Below are positions 24,460 to 29,298 of a DNA stretch of 29,298 bases, one piece after another (position 1 is the first letter of the stretch; every line of letters starts with the position of its first letter). Origin of the DNA: JAADDG01 sp964450755 (GTDB lineage: Bacteria; Campylobacterota; Campylobacteria; Campylobacterales; JAADDG01); the NCBI GenBank assembly GCA_964450755.1, contig CAYVDJ010000074.1, positions 1-29,298 of the forward strand, given 5' to 3'. A model generated the notes under the pieces. It had not been told where the DNA came from. It did no database searches and worked only from the letters and a program-made list of their open reading frames with translations. The position numbers and the translations under genes were made by a program.

Positions 24460-24468
24460 TTATCTTCC

Positions 24469-26115
24469 TTATTTTTTATTGGCGGCAGTATCTATCTGCA
24501 TTTGAAGAGATTGAAACTGCTGATTTAGTTGATTTATGATTGCGTCGTATGAGGCAAATTTGGTTGCCATCATTTCATATCTTGTATTTAATCTTTCCAT
24601 ACTTTTTTCTCTCTCTTTGGTTAATGTTTTGCTTTTGTCATTGAGACTTTGTTCAAACATCTTCAAAGATGATTTCTCATCGCTTATCATATTTTTCAGG
24701 CTGTTGTTTATTTTGGTAAAAAGTCCCTCTTTTGTTTTTGATTTTCCGCTTGTTATGCCGGTATTGATACCGAGTTTTGAAAGTTTGTCGCTGTCGCCGG
24801 AAATGATGATGTCTCCTCCGCCTTTTTTTGTGATGGAGAATTTTTTTGTATCATCGTTGTATGAAGCTTTTATACCGCTTATATCGGCATTGTTTATGGC
24901 TTCTGCCAAATTTTTGAGATTGACTTTTCCCGCTTCGAGAGTGATACTTTTGCCGTTTAGCATAAAATCATTTGCTTCGAGTGCAAGTGTATCATCTGTC
25001 TGTCCGTTATCTGAAACTGTAAGTGTTGTGGGATAATATGTCGTTTTTCCTGCAAAGAAATTTTCTATCTCTTTTGGATCTTTTAACATTGTCTCGTCAA
25101 ATTTTGATTTGTCAAACTCCATCATACCGCTTTCGTTTAGTTTGATACCAAAATCCGCTATTGATTTGCCATCTTGTATGGAGAGAAGATCTCTGTTGAT
25201 CTGGGTTTTTATATCGATAATCGTACTGTTGCCCTGAAAAGTTCCTGCCTGTTTTGTTTCATCGTCATATTTTGTAGCTTCTGAGAGATTGCTCATAAGC
25301 TCGTTATAGGCTTTTGCAAAGTCTTTTATCAGATCGGATACCTTGTCGGTATCCTGTTCTATCTTGACAACGCTTTCTCCGGTTTTTTCGAGATTCAGTG
25401 TCAGTCCCGTTATCAGATCATCAACATTGTTTGATGATCTTTTTATCTCTATGCCGTTGTATTCAAAAACGGCATCCTGTGCGCCGGTACCTATCTGAGT
25501 CAGATTCAGGCTGTCGGCGGTATCTGAAGAGGCTATCTCTATCTTGTTTTTTGCTCCTGTTTCGTTTGATTTGAGGATAAGTTTGTAAGGTGTGTCTCCT
25601 CCTGTATCCAGGATGGATGCTTTTATTTTTCCGTCTGTTTTCTCATTTATTCTGTCTGCAAGATCAGACAGACTCATCGAGGCATCCACATCTATCTCAT
25701 AATCGGTTGAGTCGATAGTCAGTTTGATGGTATCGTCTTTGTCTGTGAAGGAGGAGTTTTTTGATTCAAAACCTTTTGATTCGTAGATATCTCTTTTTGC
25801 CAGTGATTTTACATCAATCGTGATATTTTGTACCGCTACACCGGCTATTGCGGTAGCTGTAACAGACTCTCCGTTTACGCTTGTCTGTCTGTTTTGATAA
25901 AGAGTTTCATCTGAGAGAGAGCTTGTGGCGGATTTTACTTTTGCAACCAGAGTGGTTATAACGGAAAGATCTTTTTTTTGATTTTTGATTTTTGTCAGTT
26001 TGTTGTCTATCGGTTTTATTATGGCGCTTTCATCGGCCTTTTTCAACTTATCGATAACATCATAACTAAGAGCTCCCTGGCTGCCGAGTCCCAATGAACT
26101 TAGTGTTCCTGACAT
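24469..26115 (-). CDS. fliD: Flagellar filament cap protein FliD
   Basis: 548 residues. It has the FliD N-terminal region (LSSLGLGSQGALSYDVIDKLKKADE), which starts with a coiled coil, then the variable D2/D3 domains (about 100-420), which are rich in Ser/Thr/Asp with beta structure. The C-terminal helix ends MERLNTRYEMMATKFASYDAIINQLNQQFQSL. FliD forms the pentameric or hexameric cap that folds flagellin at the tip. It is exported by the flagellar type III system. A 3-base gap separates it from flaG. Confidence 0.93.
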   Translation of the reverse strand: MSGTLSSLGLGSQGALSYDVIDKLKKADESAIIKPIDNKLTKIKNQKKDLSVITTLVAKVKSATSSLSDETLYQNRQTSVNGESVTATAIAGVAVQNITIDVKSLAKRDIYESKGFESKNSSFTDKDDTIKLTIDSTDYEIDVDASMSLSDLADRINEKTDGKIKASILDTGGDTPYKLILKSNETGAKNKIEIASSDTADSLNLTQIGTGAQDAVFEYNGIEIKRSSNNVDDLITGLTLNLEKTGESVVKIEQDTDKVSDLIKDFAKAYNELMSNLSEATKYDDETKQAGTFQGNSTIIDIKTQINRDLLSIQDGKSIADFGIKLNESGMMEFDKSKFDETMLKDPKEIENFFAGKTTYYPTTLTVSDNGQTDDTLALEANDFMLNGKSITLEAGKVNLKNLAEAINNADISGIKASYNDDTKKFSITKKGGGDIIISGDSDKLSKLGINTGITSGKSKTKEGLFTKINNSLKNMISDEKSSLKMFEQSLNDKSKTLTKEREKSMERLNTRYEMMATKFASYDAIINQLNQQFQSLQMQIDTAANKK

Positions 26116-26118
26116 TTT

Positions 26119-26493
26119 TTATCCTTTTTTATCAAAAATAATTCCTATAAAATCTTTGACTTTTTTATAAAATTTCATAGCTTCTTCGGAGGGAATTGTT
26201 CTTATGATTTTTCCCGTACTTTTCTCTTTTACTTTTACAAAAAAGCTTTTAGAATCTTCATCAAAACTAAACTCTATATCGGTATTTAGCATATTCATTT
26301 GTGTATTTAAATCTTTTAGAGATTCATGAACAAGGGTTTTATCTTCTTTTCTGTTTTTGTCTTCTGTGCTGTTTTTGTCTTCTGTGCTGTTTTTTGTTTC
26401 AATATCTTTTATATATTGAACCATATCGTCTTTTTTTATAAAGTTTGAATGATTTTTGTTGATATTGTTATTTATTTGAGAAAAAATTTCCAT
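26119..26493 (-). CDS. flaG: FlaG family flagellar protein
   Basis: 124 residues from ATG 26493, which has AAGGAT upstream; the longer frame to 26535 would cover its own sigma-28 promoter and is rejected. The C-terminal half (DLNTQMNMLNTDIEFSFDEDSKSFFVKVKEKSTGKIIRTIPSEEAMKF) is the FlaG domain, thought to influence filament length. The N-terminal half is asparagine/lysine-rich and has a hexapeptide repeat NSTEDK-NSTEDK-NRKEDK (about residues 40-57). It is the first gene of flaG-fliD-fliS-fliT-like. Confidence 0.9.
   Translation of the reverse strand: MEIFSQINNNINKNHSNFIKKDDMVQYIKDIETKNSTEDKNSTEDKNRKEDKTLVHESLKDLNTQMNMLNTDIEFSFDEDSKSFFVKVKEKSTGKIIRTIPSEEAMKFYKKVKDFIGIIFDKKG
26335..26388. repeat. 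In-frame 18-bp tandem repeat in flaG
   Basis: Two perfect copies of an 18-base unit (26353-26370 and 26371-26388), plus a degenerate third (26335-26352), encode NSTEDK, NSTEDK and RKEDK-type hexapeptides. The identity of the two copies suggests recent slippage. Because the unit is a multiple of three, copy number changes would keep the reading frame. Confidence 0.8.
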
Positions 26494-26525
26494 GATATAT
26501 GATCCTTTTATCTCTCTATCATTGG

Positions 26526-26552
26526 ATATCGTCAAAATAAATATTCTTTTTA
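26526..26552 (-). promoter_or_regulatory. Sigma-28 (FliA) promoter of flaG-fliD-fliS
   Basis: On the minus strand TAAA (26552-26549), a 15-base spacer, then GACGATAT (26533-26526) match the FliA consensus TAAA-N15-GCCGATAA closely. A start near 26519 leaves a leader of about 26 bases to ATG 26493. This is the late-class promoter expected for filament genes. Confidence 0.8.
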
Positions 26553-26615
26553 ATGTTTACTGAGTGTTTACTTATCAAATATATAATTTTATTATCTTAT
26601 AGATAAGGATTGTCA

Positions 26616-28922
26616 ATGAAAAATTATATTTATAAAATATTTTTGATTTTTTTCCTCATTATAGAGGTAAATGCAAGTGATATCGATATAGAGAATTTTA
26701 TCAAAAGGCTTTATACCAATATTTTTAAAAGAGATGCCGATGTGAGCGGACTGGCTCACTGGAAAGGGGAGTTAAAAAACGGCAAGAGCGCTGTTTTTGT
26801 GGCGAGGAACTTCTTTTTGAGTTCTGAAATGAAAAATCAAAATCTTGATAATAATGAGTATCTTAATGTAAGTTATAAAACTTTTTTTGACAGAAATCCT
26901 GACACGGAGGGTAAAAATTATTGGCTTGAACAGATGAGCGAGAACGGGATGATGAGAAGACAGGTTTTTTACGGTTTTTGTTATTCAAAAGAGTTTGAGA
27001 GCGTTTGCAACGAATATGGAATTGTTCATTTTTTGGCAGAAGATAAATTAAAAGCTTTTATAGAGAGATTTTATAACTATATCTTCAAAAGAGATGCGGG
27101 AGAGAGTGAGATAGAGTATTGGTCAAATAAGCTTAACAGCGGTGAGAAAACACCTGAAAATATTGTGAAATTTTTCTTTTTTTCCGATGAATTTAAAGCC
27201 CAAAATGTAAATAATATCGAATTTGTCAAAAGAGCATACAGAACGATTATGGGAAGAGAAGCCGAAAATGAAGGGCTTGATTTTTGGGTTGGAGAGTTAA
27301 ATGGCGGTAAAACAAGAGAGTTTGTCATAGATGAGTTTTTAAAAAGTGAAGAGTTTGCAAATATCAAAGACTCTTTTTTGGAACCATCAAAAGATGCCAT
27401 CTATGTAGCAACAAACGGCTCAGACAGTAATGACGGTTCAAAAGAGAAACCTTTCAAAACGATCCAAAAAGCTGTAAATTTGGCAAAACCCGGTGATACC
27501 GTTTATATTCGGGGAGGAACCTATAAAGGCAGGATATATATCCACAATTCCGGTTCAAGCGGTAAATATATCACTCTTAGAAACTATCCGGGCGAATCTC
27601 CGGTTATAACAAGAGACGATAATGATTTTAACTATCAAACCATTTTGATATCGGGATCATCATACATAAAAATAATCGGACTTCATATCATAAAAACCAG
27701 ATCAACAGGTGTAAGAGTGCAGGGTCCGGCTGAATATATAGAGTTTAAAAACAATGAAATAAGCTTTCAAAATGCGGATGTGGAATCCTCCAAAAGGATA
27801 GGAAGAGCAGTTGTTTTTGCAGGGTATAAAGAGAGTCCCCTAAGGCATATTTTGATAGAAAACAACAACATTCATCACAATCATACAGGACGCAAAGGGG
27901 TTGAAAGTGAAGGGCTGACAGTTTATGGAAAAGTGGAGTATTTTGAAATAAGAAACAATAAAGTTCACGACAACGACTTTATAGGTATCAATGTTATAGG
28001 GAAAGAGACGGGAACTTATGCGCATTACGGAACACCAAGATACGGTATCATCTCTGGAAATGAACTTTACGGTAACGGCAGATTGAATAAATATTCAAGT
28101 GCTTCCTATATAGACGGAGCGCAGGATGTTATCGTGGAGAATAATTATATTCATGAAAATTTCGGTCCCGGAGTAGCTGTCAATCAGGAAGTTAAAGAAT
28201 CATGGGTTAAACATGTGATTTTAAGAAACAATGTGATTTATAGAAATTATTATAATTCTTTTGGAAGTGATGCAAATTATGGAGGAATGATAGAAGATAG
28301 TATTTTTGTTCATAACACTTTAAATGATACGAAAGTTTATGATCCTAGCAGTGTTAAGCAGGAGAATCTTTTTTATCTTGGAAAAGGTGAAAGAAATGTT
28401 ATAAAAAACAATCTCTTTTATAAAAACGGAGGTTTTGCCGTTATGCTTGAAGTGGCAGGAAGAAATAACGCTGCACCGTGGGAGATTGATTATAACGGAT
28501 TTTTCCCGACGGTCTCTTCCCAAAATATGATCATAAGAAACAACACTCTTTACAAATCGATAGAATCCTATCAAGCCGCAGGTTCTCCACACGCTTTTTC
28601 GAGTTCTGATCCGATGATAACGAGTGATTTTCATCTAAAAAGCGGTAGTCCCTGTATAGACAGAGGAGGGGCATTGACTGTTACCTCAAACAGTGGCAGC
28701 GGAAATGTCGTAAAAGTGGATGATGCCAGATATTTTACCGGAAGATGGGGTTTAAAAAGCGGTGAAAATATAATGATAGGCTCCCAAAAAGCAGTTGTTC
28801 TAAGCAGTGATTACCAAAATAACACAATAACGATAGACAGAAACCTAAATTGGCAAAAAGGGGATGGAGTAACCTACGAATACAGCGGCAGCGCACCGGA
28901 TATCGGGGCGTATGAGTATTAG
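26616..28922 (+). CDS. Secreted protein: four DUF4214-type repeats and a right-handed beta-helix
   Basis: 768 residues from ATG 26616 (AAGGA 6 bases upstream; the in-frame TTG 26610 is less likely). It has a signal peptide (1-20, ending VNA), then four repeats of about 48 residues (29-74, 81-128, 148-195, 202-248) with the pattern Y/F-xx-I/F-x-R...W...L/M..G......FF.S.EF of DUF4214. From 261 a beta-helix opens with IYVATNGSDSNDG...KPFKTIQKAV..A.PGDTVYIRGGTY, the DUF1565 and pectate-lyase-like signature. It runs to the end in Asn-rich coils (IENNNIH, IIRNNTL), closing with GSPCIDRG and PDIGAYEY. Its role could be polysaccharide binding or cleavage at the surface; no catalytic residues were identified. 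A single-gene unit, divergent from flaG. Confidence 0.8.
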   Translation: MKNYIYKIFLIFFLIIEVNASDIDIENFIKRLYTNIFKRDADVSGLAHWKGELKNGKSAVFVARNFFLSSEMKNQNLDNNEYLNVSYKTFFDRNPDTEGKNYWLEQMSENGMMRRQVFYGFCYSKEFESVCNEYGIVHFLAEDKLKAFIERFYNYIFKRDAGESEIEYWSNKLNSGEKTPENIVKFFFFSDEFKAQNVNNIEFVKRAYRTIMGREAENEGLDFWVGELNGGKTREFVIDEFLKSEEFANIKDSFLEPSKDAIYVATNGSDSNDGSKEKPFKTIQKAVNLAKPGDTVYIRGGTYKGRIYIHNSGSSGKYITLRNYPGESPVITRDDNDFNYQTILISGSSYIKIIGLHIIKTRSTGVRVQGPAEYIEFKNNEISFQNADVESSKRIGRAVVFAGYKESPLRHILIENNNIHHNHTGRKGVESEGLTVYGKVEYFEIRNNKVHDNDFIGINVIGKETGTYAHYGTPRYGIISGNELYGNGRLNKYSSASYIDGAQDVIVENNYIHENFGPGVAVNQEVKESWVKHVILRNNVIYRNYYNSFGSDANYGGMIEDSIFVHNTLNDTKVYDPSSVKQENLFYLGKGERNVIKNNLFYKNGGFAVMLEVAGRNNAAPWEIDYNGFFPTVSSQNMIIRNNTLYKSIESYQAAGSPHAFSSSDPMITSDFHLKSGSPCIDRGGALTVTSNSGSGNVVKVDDARYFTGRWGLKSGENIMIGSQKAVVLSSDYQNNTITIDRNLNWQKGDGVTYEYSGSAPDIGAYEY

Positions 28923-28930
28923 TATAGTTT

Positions 28931-28957
28931 ATAAACGGGATTAAAATCCCGTTATAA
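28931..28957 (+). terminator. Rho-independent terminator after the beta-helix gene
   Basis: AACGGGAT (28934-28941) and ATCCCGTT (28946-28953) form a perfect 8-bp stem with loop TAAA, in an A/T-rich context (ATAAATTATATT follows) just past the stop. The T tract is broken but the hairpin is strong. From here to 29143 I see only AT-rich intergenic DNA, which presumably holds the promoter of the next gene. Confidence 0.7.
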
Positions 28958-29143
28958 ATTATATTGATAAAAATAAAATTGTCTTTTATTTTTTTAAATC
29001 AAATAAATATAAAAGCAATAAATAATAAAAATGTAACTTTTCTACACATTTTAACAAAAATAAAATAATTATTAAATTAATACACTACTATTTCTTAGAA
29101 TTTCTTATATCATTAAATTAATATTTTTAACAAAGGAAATACT

Positions 29144-29298
29144 ATGGGAAAAAAGGGAGGTAAAATTGAAATTTCATTGAATAATATAAAACTAAGTCAA
29201 AATATTGAGAATGATTTATTTAAAGAGGAATTTGATACTGTAAAAAGTTTAATAAAAAAAAGACTCAATGAAATTGATGAACTTGAAAATAAAGAAAG
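29144..29298 (+). CDS. Unknown protein, N-terminal part (runs off the right edge)
   Basis: Fifty-one codons are visible from ATG 29144, preceded by AAAGGAAAT, with no stop before the edge. The peptide is basic and polar (MGKKGGKIEISLNNIKLSQN, then FKEEFDTVKSLIKKRLNEI), predicted helical, with no signal peptide. AT content is higher than in the core genes, and the 221-base AT-rich gap before it may mark the border of an accessory segment. No family is recognised. Confidence 0.6.
   Translation, partial: MGKKGGKIEISLNNIKLSQNIENDLFKEEFDTVKSLIKKRLNEIDELENKE

Noticed and set aside
24536..25036. 166-codon plus-strand frame inside fliD
   Set aside because: It is antisense to FliD, with a low-complexity Ser/Leu/Phe composition produced by reading Glu/Lys/Asp codons backwards. 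No start signal.
26494..26535. N-terminal extension of flaG to 26535
   Set aside because: It would cover the sigma-28 -10 element and the transcript start, and it lacks a good ribosome site; ATG 26493 has one.

Overview
The window is a stretch of a low-GC chromosome that reads like a motile, respiratory member of the Campylobacterota (Epsilonproteobacteria). The evidence is the gene content: futalosine-pathway menaquinone synthesis (mqnC), a sodium-pump decarboxylase set next to pckA, a RecG of about 600 residues, flagellar genes scattered in small operons behind sigma-54 and sigma-28 promoters, and an unusual heme-copper reductase of the type reported from sulfur-oxidising Epsilonproteobacteria. 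A Sulfurimonas-like relative is plausible, but the genus is a guess. I see no rRNA, tRNA, CRISPR array, insertion sequence or prophage.

Layout. 1-159 (-) is the start of a patatin-like phospholipase, divergent from argD (281) and a translationally coupled MidA-type methyltransferase, which end at a clear terminator (2507-2533). A hexapeptide acetyltransferase and a short FAD oxidoreductase follow. From 3868 to 10323 lies a tight five-gene run, oadG-oadA-oadB-pckA-argH, which combines carboxylation or decarboxylation at the pyruvate/oxaloacetate/PEP node with a sodium pump and the last step of arginine synthesis. Facing it on the minus strand are two small membrane-protein genes (10298-11420) and, behind a hairpin, a two-gene heme-copper oxidoreductase operon (11483-13758).

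The heme-copper pair is the most interesting item. Subunit I has an aspartate where the helix-VI copper-ligand histidine should be, and a second aspartate four residues on. Subunit II has both copper-A cysteines replaced by serine. This fits the gNOR class of putative nitric oxide reductases. A TTGA-N6-TCAA box lies exactly where an FNR/DNR-type activator would sit on its promoter.

14047-14972 holds a very acidic unknown protein and a 61-residue membrane protein, convergent on a shared terminator. flgG and a flgF-like gene follow (-), read from a textbook sigma-54 promoter. Then come rpoD with a coupled PAS-like protein (+), a 28-codon membrane-peptide ORF (-), and the coupled run mqnC - M16 peptidase homologue - recG (+). 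That run converges on flaG-fliD-fliS-fliT-like (-), which is read from a textbook sigma-28 promoter.

The right end carries a secreted protein with four DUF4214-type repeats and a parallel beta-helix (26616-28922), its terminator, an AT-rich gap, and the start of an unknown gene running off the edge. No wholly new multi-gene system is evident. The best leads are the atypical reductase with its promoter, the M16 homologue lacking its zinc motif, the surface beta-helix protein, and several small membrane proteins.
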